Source: Yinghuangia sp051388915
GTDB taxonomy: Bacteria; Actinomycetota; Actinomycetes; Streptomycetales; Streptomycetaceae
Assembly: GCF_051388915.1 (NCBI RefSeq)
Contig: NZ_JBPKBH010000032.1
Coordinates: forward strand, 1 to 64,000
Length of the DNA: 64,000 bases
Reading direction: 5' to 3'
Position numbers and translations under genes: made by a program. A model generated the notes under the pieces. That model was not told where the DNA came from and searched no databases. It saw only the letters and a program-made list of their open reading frames with translations. This document shows positions 25,365-33,418 of this stretch, piece after piece; position 1 is the first letter of the stretch; each line of letters opens with the position of its first letter.

Positions 25365-25500
25365 GTGCCGACGAGCCCAGGTGCCGACCAGCCGAGGTAG
25401 CGACCAGCCCAGGTAGCGTCCGGTCCGGGTGTCGACCGATCCGGGTGCCGACCGATCCGGGGGCCGACCGGCCCGGGTGTCGACCGGCCCAGGCCCGGTG
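25365..25500. repeat. Degenerate 16-bp repeats after miaA
   Basis: Units of the form CCGGGTGYCGACCGRY recur with a 16-bp period in the 3' spacer of miaA, decaying toward the gene. No coding signal is seen. Confidence 0.65.
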
Positions 25501-25594
25501 GTCGGATGGCGTCCGATCGCGTCACCGAATGCCGGGGCTGTGCGTCCGCCGTGTGCCCGCCGTCCGCAGGTCTCCGCGTGCGTCGGCGCGCCCC

Positions 25595-25747
25595 GGCTCC
25601 GCCCGGTTCCCGGCTCCGCCCGGTTCCCGCCTCCGCCCGGCTCCCGGCTCCGCCCGGCTCCCGCCTCCGCCCGGCTCCCGGCTCCGCCCGGCTCCCGCCT
25701 CCGCCCGGCTCCCGCCTCCGCCCGGCTCCCGGCTCCGCTTGGCTCCG
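25595..25747. repeat. 17-bp minisatellite, nine units
   Basis: Nine consecutive 17-bp units alternate between GGCTCCGCCCGGYTCCC and GCCTCCGCCCGGCTCCC. The array lies in the spacer between miaA and the gamma-glutamyltranspeptidase gene and is the source of spurious Pro/Arg/Leu-rich reading frames. Confidence 0.88.
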
Positions 25748-25914
25748 GGCGCCGCGACGTGCTTGGCGGTGCGCTTGTTCGATCTGGTGTTCTAATCGGA
25801 TCGGAGGGTCGTCGGTCCGGGTGAACTTCCGCCGTGTGGCGGGATTTCGGCTGTGCGGGGTGGGGCGGGAGTGTCACCGTGGATGCGTCGTCGCCGCATC
25901 CGGGGGAGGTCGTC

Positions 25915-27834
25915 ATGGCCGTATCACCGCCACAGCCAGGGCAGTTCGCGCCGTTCGGGCGCGCCCGCGGGGCGGGCTCCCCGGTCGGCGGGGGCACCGC
26001 CCGCAGAGGGGGGTGGCCGAGAGTCGGCAGCAGGCTGTGCCGGGGCTGGGCCGCCGCGATCGCCGCCGCTGCGCTGCTGGTCGGCGGCTCGCCGGTCGCC
26101 TCCGCGCATCCGGGTTCCGGCGGCGGCGCGTTCCCCAAGGTCCCGGTGATGACCGGGTATGGCGGCGCGGTGTCGAGCGTCGACCCGGATGCCACCCGCG
26201 TCGGTCTGGAGGTGCTGCGGCGCGGTGGCAACGCGGTCGACGCCGCGGTGGCCACGGCCGCCGCCCTCGGCGTCACGGAGCCGTACTCCGCCGGGATCGG
26301 CGGTGGCGGCTACTTCGTCTACTACGACGCCCGCTCGCGTACGGTGCGCACGATCGACGGGCGCGAGACCGCGCCGTTCCGCATGACCCCGACCTCGTTC
26401 ATCGACCCCGCGACCGGCCTGCCCCTGCCGTTCGACCAGGGGGTCAACTCCGGTCTGTCGGTGGGGGTTCCGGGCACCCCCGCGACCTGGGAGGCGGCGC
26501 TGCGCCGCTGGGGCACGCTCTCGCTCCGGCAGGCCCTCGACCCCGCCGCCGCGCTGGCCGCGCGCGGGTTCGTCGTCGACGAGACGTTCCGCGCCCAGAC
26601 GGCGGCCAACCAGTCGAGGTTCGACGACATCGTGCCCACCCGCGACCTGTTCCTGCCCGGCGGCCAACCGCCCGCGGTGGGAAGCACGTTCCGCAACCCC
26701 GACCTGGCCCGCACGTACCGCGACATGGGGCGGTACGGCGTCGACTGGCTCTACCGCGGCGCGCTCGGCCGCGAGGTGGTGCAGACCGTCAAGGCCCCGC
26801 CGGTCGCACCGGACGCCGACCGCGTCTTCCGGCCGGGCCTGATGGAGACACGCGATCTCGCGAAGTACTCGGTCATCGACCGCAAGCCCACCCGGTCCGA
26901 CTACCGCGGGCTCACCGTGTACGGCATGGCGCCGTCGTCCTCCGGCGGAACCACCGTCGGCGAGGCGCTGAACATCCTGGAGCACGTCGACCTCGCGGGG
27001 ATGGACGCCGCCACCGCCGCGCACTACTACCTCGAAGCGTCGCGCCTGGCCTTCGCCGACCGGAACCGCTACGTAGGCGACCCGGCGTTCGTCGACGTGC
27101 CGCAGCGGGCGCTGCTGAGCCAGGGGTTCGCGAACGAGCGGGCCTGCCTGATCGACCCCGCGAAAGCGGCCGTGAGCCCGGTGCCGCCGGGTGACCCCAG
27201 TCCGCCGTACCAGGGCTGCCCGGCCGCGGTCGGCACCGGCGACGCGGAGCCGTACGAGGGGCAGTCGACGACCCACCTGGTGGCGGCGGACCGCTGGGGC
27301 AACGTGGTCGCGTACAACCTGACGATCGAGCAGACCGGCGGCAGCGCCATCACCGTTCCGGGGCGCGGGTTCCTGCTCAACAACGAGCTGACCGACTTCA
27401 GTTTCGCCCCGGCGAACCCGGCGGTGCCGGACCCGAACCTGCCCGCCCCGGGCAAGCGTCCGCGCAGCAGCATGGCGCCGACCATCGTGCTCCAGGACGG
27501 CAGGCCCTTGCTGGCGGTCGGGTCGCCCGGCGGCGCGACGATCATCACGACGGTCCTCCAGACCCTGATCGGGCGGCTCGACCAGGGCATGACCCTGCTC
27601 GACGCCGTCGCCGCGCCGCGGCTGTCCCAGCGCAACGGAGCGGCGACCGAGGTCGAGCCTTCCGTACCGGTCGCGCTGCGCGCCGCTTTGGAGGCACGCG
27701 GCCATGTTCTGAGGGACAACCCGGAGATCGGCGCGGCGACGGCCCTGGAGTTCCTGCCGCACGGACGCATCCAGGCCGTGGCCGAACCGATCCGCCGAGG
27801 AGGCGGTTCCGCGGGGGTGGTGTGGCCGACGTAG
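25915..27834 (+). CDS. ggt: Gamma-glutamyltranspeptidase precursor
   Basis: A secreted Ntn-hydrolase of 639 residues. ATG 25915 has GGGGAGGT 5 nt upstream. A long basic leader precedes a hydrophobic core and an ASA cleavage site (near 62-64). The large subunit opens with RGGNAVDAAVATAAALGVTEPYSAGIGGGGYF. Autocleavage should occur before the first Thr of the QSTTHL segment (about residue 450), releasing the small subunit with THLVAADRWGNVVAYNLTIEQTGGSAI, the SSMAPTIV segment and GSPGGATIIT. It cleaves gamma-glutamyl bonds (for example glutathione) outside the cell and could supply glutamate to the glu system 11 kb away. Confidence 0.93.
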   Translation: MAVSPPQPGQFAPFGRARGAGSPVGGGTARRGGWPRVGSRLCRGWAAAIAAAALLVGGSPVASAHPGSGGGAFPKVPVMTGYGGAVSSVDPDATRVGLEVLRRGGNAVDAAVATAAALGVTEPYSAGIGGGGYFVYYDARSRTVRTIDGRETAPFRMTPTSFIDPATGLPLPFDQGVNSGLSVGVPGTPATWEAALRRWGTLSLRQALDPAAALAARGFVVDETFRAQTAANQSRFDDIVPTRDLFLPGGQPPAVGSTFRNPDLARTYRDMGRYGVDWLYRGALGREVVQTVKAPPVAPDADRVFRPGLMETRDLAKYSVIDRKPTRSDYRGLTVYGMAPSSSGGTTVGEALNILEHVDLAGMDAATAAHYYLEASRLAFADRNRYVGDPAFVDVPQRALLSQGFANERACLIDPAKAAVSPVPPGDPSPPYQGCPAAVGTGDAEPYEGQSTTHLVAADRWGNVVAYNLTIEQTGGSAITVPGRGFLLNNELTDFSFAPANPAVPDPNLPAPGKRPRSSMAPTIVLQDGRPLLAVGSPGGATIITTVLQTLIGRLDQGMTLLDAVAAPRLSQRNGAATEVEPSVPVALRAALEARGHVLRDNPEIGAATALEFLPHGRIQAVAEPIRRGGGSAGVVWPT

Positions 27835-28078
27835 CCGGGTCGACGGGCTCCAGCGGGTCGCAAGCCGCCCCCCTTCCCCGGATCGCCGTAGGCCGGGGGA
27901 GGGCACAAGGGCACGATGACGACCGCCGAGCCTGCTGCCGAGCCCACTCCCGAGTCGACCGGCGAACCGACCGCCGACCCGGCCGGCGCGGCGACTGCAC
28001 CGGGGCGGCGCACCGGGGCGGGCGGCATTTTGCGAGGACCTCATCGGGGTCGTCCGCGAGTAGGACCGGCTCGACGAG

Positions 28079-28471
28079 GTGGTTGTGGGGATGTCTCTCG
28101 ACTTCCATGTTCCCGGCGACGCGCCCGGGCTCGGGCGGTCGCCCGGCCTTCCTGCCGAGCGGGTTCGCGGAGGGGTGGTCCGCCGACAGCCCTGGTCCGA
28201 GTTCGATCCAGAGGAGTACGGCCGCTGCCGAGAGCAGGTCGACGACCTGCCGGCCGCGAACATCCCGGTGCTCGGTCCGGGCGAGGTCGTGGCCGACAGC
28301 CGGGTGCCGCGGCCGGCCGAGGCCCTGGCGTGGCGCGATGTCGTCGTGCACACGCTCGACTTCGACGCGGTGCCCCGGTTCCCCGGCGGATTCCGGTGCT
28401 CGCACCACCCGCTGCGCCGCACGCCCGACCGGCCGGGGTCCGCCGCGCGGACCGTAGGATCGGGAGGGTGA
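28079..28471 (+). CDS. Hypothetical protein, possible gene remnant coupled to dapF
   Basis: The frame has no recognised family. Its stop overlaps the dapF start (GTGA at 28468-28471), the arrangement of a translationally coupled pair, which argues that it is or was a gene. Upstream in the same frame, FCEDLIGVVRE (28028-28060) reads like coding sequence but is cut by TAG at 28061-28063. The first starts after the TAG are GTG 28079 and ATG 28091, with no convincing SD. Either this is a short gene of about 127-130 residues (ATG 28091 gives MSLDFHVPGDAPGLGRSPG...) or the 3' part of a longer gene broken by a nonsense mutation. Confidence 0.4.
   Translation: MVVGMSLDFHVPGDAPGLGRSPGLPAERVRGGVVRRQPWSEFDPEEYGRCREQVDDLPAANIPVLGPGEVVADSRVPRPAEALAWRDVVVHTLDFDAVPRFPGGFRCSHHPLRRTPDRPGSAARTVGSGG
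28455..28460 (+). promoter_or_regulatory. -10 hexamer for a possible leaderless dapF transcript
   Basis: TAGGAT begins 13 nt before the dapF GTG at 28468. The GGGAGG that abuts the GTG is too close to act as an SD. Confidence 0.5.
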
Positions 28472-29325
28472 GCACTCTGCGATTCCTCAAGGGGCACGGC
28501 ACCGAGAACGACTTCGTCATCGTTCCGGACGCCGACGGGGCCCTCGACCTCGACGCGCGCCACGTGGCCGCGCTGTGCGACCGGCGCGCGGGCATCGGTG
28601 CGGACGGGCTGCTGCGGGTGGTGCGTTCGGCCAAGGATCCGGCGGCGGCCCACATGGCCGACGAGGCGGAGTGGTTCATGGACTACCGCAACGCGGACGG
28701 CAGCATCGCCGAGATGTGCGGCAACGGCGTACGCGTGTTCGCGCGCTACCTGGTGGAGCACGGCGAGGCGGCGCCCGGCGACCTGCGGATCGCGACCCGG
28801 GGCGGCGTCAAGAAGGTGCACGTACCGGCGGACGGCGGCGACGTGACCGCGGAGATGGGCTCGGCGCGCTTTCCGGGCCCGGACGGCATTGAGGTCGCGC
28901 TGCCGGACGGCACGGTGCGGCCCGCCGTCAACGTGAACATGGGCAACCCGCACGCGGTCGTGTTCGTCGACCACCTCGACGACGCCGGGAACCTGTTCGC
29001 CGCACCGCCGGTGACGCCCGCGTCGGCGTACCCCGAGGGCATGAACGTCGAGTTCGTGGTCGACCGCGGCCCCGGGCACGTCGCGATGCGCGTGCACGAG
29101 CGCGGCTCGGGCGAGACCCGGTCCTGCGGCACGGGCGCGTGCGCGGTCATGGTCGCCGCCGCGCGACGGGACGGCGCGACGCTGCCCGCCACCTACACCG
29201 TCGACGTGCCCGGCGGACGCCTGGTCGTCACCGAGACCGCCGACGGCCGCGTCGAGATGACCGGCCCCGCGGTCATCCTCGCCGAGGGCGAGGTCGACCT
29301 GGCCCGCCTCACCTTCCGCGACTGA
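28468..29325 (+). CDS. dapF: Diaminopimelate epimerase DapF
   Basis: Converts LL- to meso-diaminopimelate for lysine and peptidoglycan synthesis. The 285-residue protein shows the N-terminal KGHGTENDF, the first catalytic Cys in EMCGNGVRVFARYL, GNPHAVVFVD, and the second Cys in ETRSCGTGACAVMVA. An insert before WFMDYRNADGS is typical of actinobacteria. GTG 28468 overlaps the preceding hypothetical frame by 4 nt. The 135 nt after it are C-rich with no clear gene. Confidence 0.95.
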   Translation: MSTLRFLKGHGTENDFVIVPDADGALDLDARHVAALCDRRAGIGADGLLRVVRSAKDPAAAHMADEAEWFMDYRNADGSIAEMCGNGVRVFARYLVEHGEAAPGDLRIATRGGVKKVHVPADGGDVTAEMGSARFPGPDGIEVALPDGTVRPAVNVNMGNPHAVVFVDHLDDAGNLFAAPPVTPASAYPEGMNVEFVVDRGPGHVAMRVHERGSGETRSCGTGACAVMVAAARRDGATLPATYTVDVPGGRLVVTETADGRVEMTGPAVILAEGEVDLARLTFRD

Positions 29326-29421
29326 CCCCGGCGCGCCGCCCCCCCCCGCCGAGCCGTTCGCACCACGCCCGACTCCGCCCTCACCTTCCGCAACTGGACC
29401 CCGGCGCGCCGACCCCCCCAC

Positions 29422-29477
29422 CCCGCCGAGCCCGCTCGGCCCAACCCGGGGGGCATACCCGTGAGCGCCGCCCCGAC
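29422..29477 (+). repeat. 56-bp direct repeat, copy A (leader and start of a small ORF)
   Basis: Matches 33363-33418 at 54 of 56 positions (mismatches at 29451 and 29472). The unit contains a GCCGAGC-CC-GCTCGGC hairpin, a G-rich SD, GTG and the first codons (Ser-Ala-Ala). Confidence 0.9.
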
Positions 29478-29652
29478 TCCGCCGGTCGCCGCCGAACCAT
29501 CCGACCCGCGCGTGGGGGATTTCGCGTCGTTGCAGGCGTTGTCGGACCGGGTGTGCTGTCGCAGAAAAATGCCGGGCCGCCGGTGTCTTCCTTCCGTCCT
29601 GCACACCGGGCCGTATGGGGCCTTGGCGATGGCTCTGCTAGAAAACGCTTGA
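29461..29652 (+). CDS. Small hypothetical ORF starting inside the duplicated leader
   Basis: A 63-residue frame whose SD, GTG and first three codons are the same as those of the siderophore aminotransferase gene at 33402. After a short Pro/Ala stretch the sequence is unlike that enzyme and contains a CCRRK motif. No family is recognised. It may be a real short gene that captured an expression leader, or a noncoding relic of the duplication. Confidence 0.35.
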   Translation: MSAAPTPPVAAEPSDPRVGDFASLQALSDRVCCRRKMPGRRCLPSVLHTGPYGALAMALLENA

Positions 29653-29685
29653 CGCAGCCAAGCGAGTAGCAGTCGGAGGGCTTCA

Positions 29686-30438
29686 ATGAGTTCACGCATG
29701 GATGTCGCGCGCGCCACCACCCTGGCGGTCAAGCCCGCGATCCAGCAGATCGGGGCGAAGTTCTTCTTCGACCCCGCGACCACCGCGCGCGGTGCCGAAC
29801 TGGGGTACGACGGCCTCCAGTTCTACATCGCCGGCCGCGGCGGCGTGGTCGGGGACGCGTCCGACGACGTGGTGGCCGACGCCTTCCACTACTTCGAGCC
29901 CTCGGCCATCGCCGCGCTGTGGGGCGCCGCCGCGAAGATCGGCCCGGTCGCCGACGCGGCCGCGGCGTACGCCGAGTGCTGCCACGCGTGGGGCCGCGCC
30001 AAGCTCGCCGACCTGCCCGACGTCGAGCGCCTCGCCGAGCTCGCGGGCCGCATCACCGAGGCGAACGACCTCGGGACGGCCGGACGCCTGTCCAGCGGGT
30101 GGCGTGCCATGCCCGGCGCCGACGACGCCCCCGCCCGCGCGATGCACCACTTCCAGACCCTCCGCGAACTGCGCAGCGACCTGCACGCGCTGGCCCTGCG
30201 CGTACACCGCATCGGCGCGCTCGACGCGCAGATCGGCGAGCGCAAGCACGAGGGCATGATCAAGTTCTTCGGCTGGACCGAGCCGTTCCCGGAGCTCGAC
30301 GCGGCGCTGGAGGAGCGGCGCGCGGACGCCGAGGTGCTCACCGACGAGATGGTCGCGGGCGCGTTCGCGGTGCTGGACGAGGCGGAGTCCGAGGAGTTCG
30401 CGGTGCTCGTGCAGGCGGCGCTGGCCCACCTGGGCTGA
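29686..30438 (+). CDS. SCO6745-family protein of unknown function
   Basis: A 250-residue mostly helical protein with GGAGGG upstream of ATG 29686. The motif FFDPATTARGAELGYDGLQFYIAGRGGVVGDASDDVVADAFHYFEP is the hallmark of a widespread actinobacterial family of unknown function known from SCO6745. No signal peptide or membrane helix is seen, so it should be cytosolic. Neighbours give no clear hint. Confidence 0.82.
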   Translation: MSSRMDVARATTLAVKPAIQQIGAKFFFDPATTARGAELGYDGLQFYIAGRGGVVGDASDDVVADAFHYFEPSAIAALWGAAAKIGPVADAAAAYAECCHAWGRAKLADLPDVERLAELAGRITEANDLGTAGRLSSGWRAMPGADDAPARAMHHFQTLRELRSDLHALALRVHRIGALDAQIGERKHEGMIKFFGWTEPFPELDAALEERRADAEVLTDEMVAGAFAVLDEAESEEFAVLVQAALAHLG

Positions 30439-30652
30439 CGCGTGCCCGGCAAGTCCCGGGCAGGTGGGATGAGGAGCCGTCAACCCTGCGAACGATGTAA
30501 TCCCTGACAGGGGTAACCCGGAGAAAGTAGGGGAGGACCGCGGCGTTCTCCGCCGTGGGGATGAGCGCCGTCCCGGTCGCGCGGCCGACGTTTCGCCGCG
30601 GGGCCCGACCTAGCGTGGAACGTATCGCAGCGTTCCCTGCCTGGAGGCCCTG

Positions 30653-31372
30653 ATGTCCGCGTCCCATGCTCGAAACCGCCGCCGCCGGCTCGCCGTTCTG
30701 ATACCGGCGGTGGCGGTCGTCCCCCTGGTCCTGGCCGCGTGCGAGATGGACGTCGACGTCGACGCCGAGCACAAGAAGACGAACACGTACGAGGTCACCG
30801 AGAAGGTCGGCAAGGTCTCCGTCGTGACCACGGCCGGCAAGGTCACCGTCACCGAGAAGGACATCCCGCAGGTCAAGGTCACCGAGAAGTGGAATTGGGA
30901 GGGCGGTACCGAGCCGACCACCAGCCACAAGGTCGACAACGGCACCGTCGACCTCACGTACAAGTGCGGCAACAAGGACTGCTGGGTCTCGTACGAGGTG
31001 GAGGTGCCGCGCGGCACGGGCGCCCACGTGGAGACAGACGCGGGCGAGGTGCGGCTGACCGGGCTGTCCGGCGACCTGGACGTCAGCACCGGCGCCGGGA
31101 AGATCGACGGCGACGCCCTCACCGCGAAGCAGGCGACCGCCCGGACCACCGCGGGGTCGCTCGACCTGACGTTCAGTGCCCCGCCCGCGAACGTGGACGC
31201 CAAGACGACCGCGGGCCGCGCCACCGTCCGCGTGCCGGGAGGCCAGTCCTACGACGTGGACGTCGACGCGACCGTCGGCGACACCGACGTGGACGTCGCG
31301 AGGGACCCCAGCGCCGCCGGCAAGATCAAGGTGCGCACGACGGCGGGCCAGGCGCGCGTCCTGACGTCCTGA
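30653..31372 (+). CDS. DUF4097-type beta-helix lipoprotein
   Basis: A 239-residue lipoprotein with GGAGG before ATG 30653. The signal RRRRLAVLIPAVAVVPLVLAAC ends in a lipobox. The mature part is a run of short beta-strand repeats such as VETDAGEVRLTGLSGDLDVSTGAGKIDGD and ARTTAGSLDLTFSAPPANVDAKTTAGRATVRV, typical of the DUF4097 solenoid. These are often linked to envelope homeostasis. The 214-nt spacer before it holds no gene. Confidence 0.85.
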   Translation: MSASHARNRRRRLAVLIPAVAVVPLVLAACEMDVDVDAEHKKTNTYEVTEKVGKVSVVTTAGKVTVTEKDIPQVKVTEKWNWEGGTEPTTSHKVDNGTVDLTYKCGNKDCWVSYEVEVPRGTGAHVETDAGEVRLTGLSGDLDVSTGAGKIDGDALTAKQATARTTAGSLDLTFSAPPANVDAKTTAGRATVRVPGGQSYDVDVDATVGDTDVDVARDPSAAGKIKVRTTAGQARVLTS

Positions 31373-31519
31373 CCGCCCCGCGTCCCCGGCGCACGGACCC
31401 CGACACACAAGGGAAACCCGCGTGCCATTCCGCGGACGTGCGTGGCACGATCGAGGGGACGGACTCCCCAGGCGACGGGGCGGAACATCTCCGCGCCGCG
31501 CCGTGTTGAACAGGACAAT

Positions 31520-33046
31520 ATGACCTCCGCATACGACCGCTCCCCGTACGACGACGACTCCGCAGTCGAACTTTTCGACGACCTCGACCTCGACGGATTC
31601 GACGACGCTGACGGCGACGGTTCGGGCGACACCGCCGGGTCGGGTCCTGCTGCATACGGCGCGGGCTACGACGGCGAGCAGTTCGACCTCGCCGACCGCC
31701 AGGCGCTCCGCCGCGTGGCGGGCCTGTCCACCGAACTCGCCGACGTCACCGAGGTCGAGTACCGGCAGCTCCGCCTGGAGCGCGTGGTGCTCGTCGGCGT
31801 CTGGACCGACGGCACGGTCGAGGACGCCGAGAACTCCCTCCAAGAGCTCGCCGCCCTCGCCGAGACCGCCGGATCCGAGATCCTCGAAGGCGTCATCCAG
31901 CGCCGCGACAAGCCGGACCCGGCCACGTACATCGGCTCGGGCAAGGCGCGCGAGCTGCGTGACATCGTCATCGCGACCGGCGCCGACACCGTCGTCTGCG
32001 ACGGTGAACTGACGCCTGGTCAGCTCATTCATCTGGAAGACGTGGTCAAGGTCAAGGTCGTCGACCGGACCGCGCTCATCCTCGACATCTTCGCCCAGCA
32101 CGCCAAGTCCCGTGAGGGCAAGGCGCAGGTCTCGCTCGCGCAGATGCAGTACATGCTTCCGCGCCTGCGCGGCTGGGGCCAGTCGCTGTCCCGCCAGATG
32201 GGCGGTGGCGGCAGCGGTAGCAGCGGCGGTGGCATGGCCACCCGCGGCCCCGGTGAGACCAAGATCGAGACCGACCGGCGGCGCATCCGCGAGAAGATGG
32301 CCAAGATGCGCCGCGAGATCGCCGACATGAAGAAGGCGCGCGACACCAAGCGCGCCGAGCGGCGCCGCAACAAGGTGCCGTCGGTGGCGATTGCCGGATA
32401 CACCAATGCCGGCAAGTCCTCGCTGCTCAACCGGCTCACCGGGGCGGGCGTGCTGGTGGAGAACGCGCTGTTCGCCACCCTCGACCCGACCGTGCGCCGG
32501 TCCGAGACGCCGTCCGGCCGCCTCTACACGCTGGCCGACACGGTGGGCTTCGTACGGCACCTGCCGCACCAGCTCGTCGAGGCGTTCCGCTCCACGCTGG
32601 AGGAGGTGGCCGAGGCCGACCTGATCCTGCACATCGTGGACGGCGCGCACCCCGAGCCCGAGGCGCAACTGGCCGCGGTGCGCGAGGTGTTCGTCGAGGT
32701 CGAGGCACAGGACGTGCCGGAGATCGTGGTGGTCAACAAGGCCGACGCCGCGGACCCGCTGGTCCTGGCCCGGCTGCTGCGCCGCGAGCCGCACGCCGTC
32801 GTCGTCTCGGCGAAGACCGGGCAGGGCATCGAGGAACTCCTCGCGCTGATCGACGAGGAACTGCCGCGCCCCGAGGTCGAGGTCGAGGCGCTGGTGCCGT
32901 ACCAGCGCGGCGATCTGGTGGCGAAGGTGCACGAGAGCGGCGAGATCCTGGAGAGCGAGCACCGTGCCGAGGGCACGTGGCTGCGCGCCCGGGTCGGTGC
33001 GGTGCTGGCGGCCGAGTTGCAGGCCTTTGCGGTGGCGAACCGATAG
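31520..33046 (+). CDS. hflX: Ribosome-associated GTPase HflX
   Basis: A 508-residue GTPase that splits stalled or idle ribosomes. The HflX domain (DKPDPATYIGSGKARELRDIV...FDGELTPGQ-like CDGELTPGQLIHLEDVVKVKVVDRTALILDIFAQHA) is followed by a Gly-rich loop MGGGGSGSSGGG, the RGPGETKIETDRRRI motif, and a G domain with G1 GYTNAGKSS, G3 DTVGFVRHLP, G4 NKAD and a G5 SAKTG. An acidic N-terminal extension of about 60 residues is normal for streptomycetes. It is followed by a terminator. Confidence 0.95.
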   Translation: MTSAYDRSPYDDDSAVELFDDLDLDGFDDADGDGSGDTAGSGPAAYGAGYDGEQFDLADRQALRRVAGLSTELADVTEVEYRQLRLERVVLVGVWTDGTVEDAENSLQELAALAETAGSEILEGVIQRRDKPDPATYIGSGKARELRDIVIATGADTVVCDGELTPGQLIHLEDVVKVKVVDRTALILDIFAQHAKSREGKAQVSLAQMQYMLPRLRGWGQSLSRQMGGGGSGSSGGGMATRGPGETKIETDRRRIREKMAKMRREIADMKKARDTKRAERRRNKVPSVAIAGYTNAGKSSLLNRLTGAGVLVENALFATLDPTVRRSETPSGRLYTLADTVGFVRHLPHQLVEAFRSTLEEVAEADLILHIVDGAHPEPEAQLAAVREVFVEVEAQDVPEIVVVNKADAADPLVLARLLRREPHAVVVSAKTGQGIEELLALIDEELPRPEVEVEALVPYQRGDLVAKVHESGEILESEHRAEGTWLRARVGAVLAAELQAFAVANR

Positions 33047-33096
33047 GAGCCGAGCGGCAGGTGTGAGGCGCGCGGGCGCCACCTGCGCACGACATT

Positions 33097-33125
33097 GCGG
33101 CGGGTCCCCTTGTGGGGCCCGCCGC
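33097..33125 (+). terminator. Terminator after hflX
   Basis: GCGGCGGG and CCCC (33097-33109, with one bulged T) pair with GGGGCCCGCCGC (33114-33125) around a short loop, 50 nt after the hflX stop. Confidence 0.8.
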
Positions 33126-33309
33126 TTCGTCGTGTCCGGAGGGTTGCGGCGTACGGGTACCTCGAAAAGGGCGGCGCCGAAGCCGTGTTCGCGGTCGGTC
33201 CTGATCGTTGGACAGGAGGTGCGGACGTCGAGCGGAAACCGCCCCGGAAGCACGGAAAGTCCGTACGGTCACTCGAAACGGTGGTGTCGGTTGCGATACG
33301 TGACATTAC

Positions 33310-33328
33310 TAAGGTAAGCCTTACCTAA
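33310..33328 (+). promoter_or_regulatory. DmdR/IdeR iron box of the siderophore operon
   Basis: TAAGGTAAGCCTTACCTAA contains a perfect 7-1-7 inverted repeat (AGGTAAG-C-CTTACCT) and matches about 15 of 19 consensus positions. It lies 74 nt upstream of the first siderophore gene in an AT-rich island, where bound repressor would block the promoter when iron is plentiful. Confidence 0.9.
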
Positions 33329-33362
33329 ATAACCGTCAGCGGGCAGTTCGCCCGGACCCCAT

Positions 33363-33418
33363 CCCGCCGAGCCCGCTCGGCCCAACCCGGGAGGCATACC
33401 CGTGAGCGCCGCACCGAC
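33363..33418 (+). repeat. 56-bp direct repeat, copy B (siderophore operon leader)
   Basis: Second copy of the leader unit found at 29422-29477. It includes a 7-bp-stem hairpin (GCCGAGC/GCTCGGC), the SD GGGAGG and the GTG of the aminotransferase gene. The iron box just upstream (33310-33328) is not part of the repeat. Confidence 0.9.

Noticed and set aside
25924..29604. Minus-strand open frame of 1226 codons
   Set aside because: Antisense to gamma-glutamyltranspeptidase and dapF, which have clear motifs and starts; no domain is seen in the long frame.
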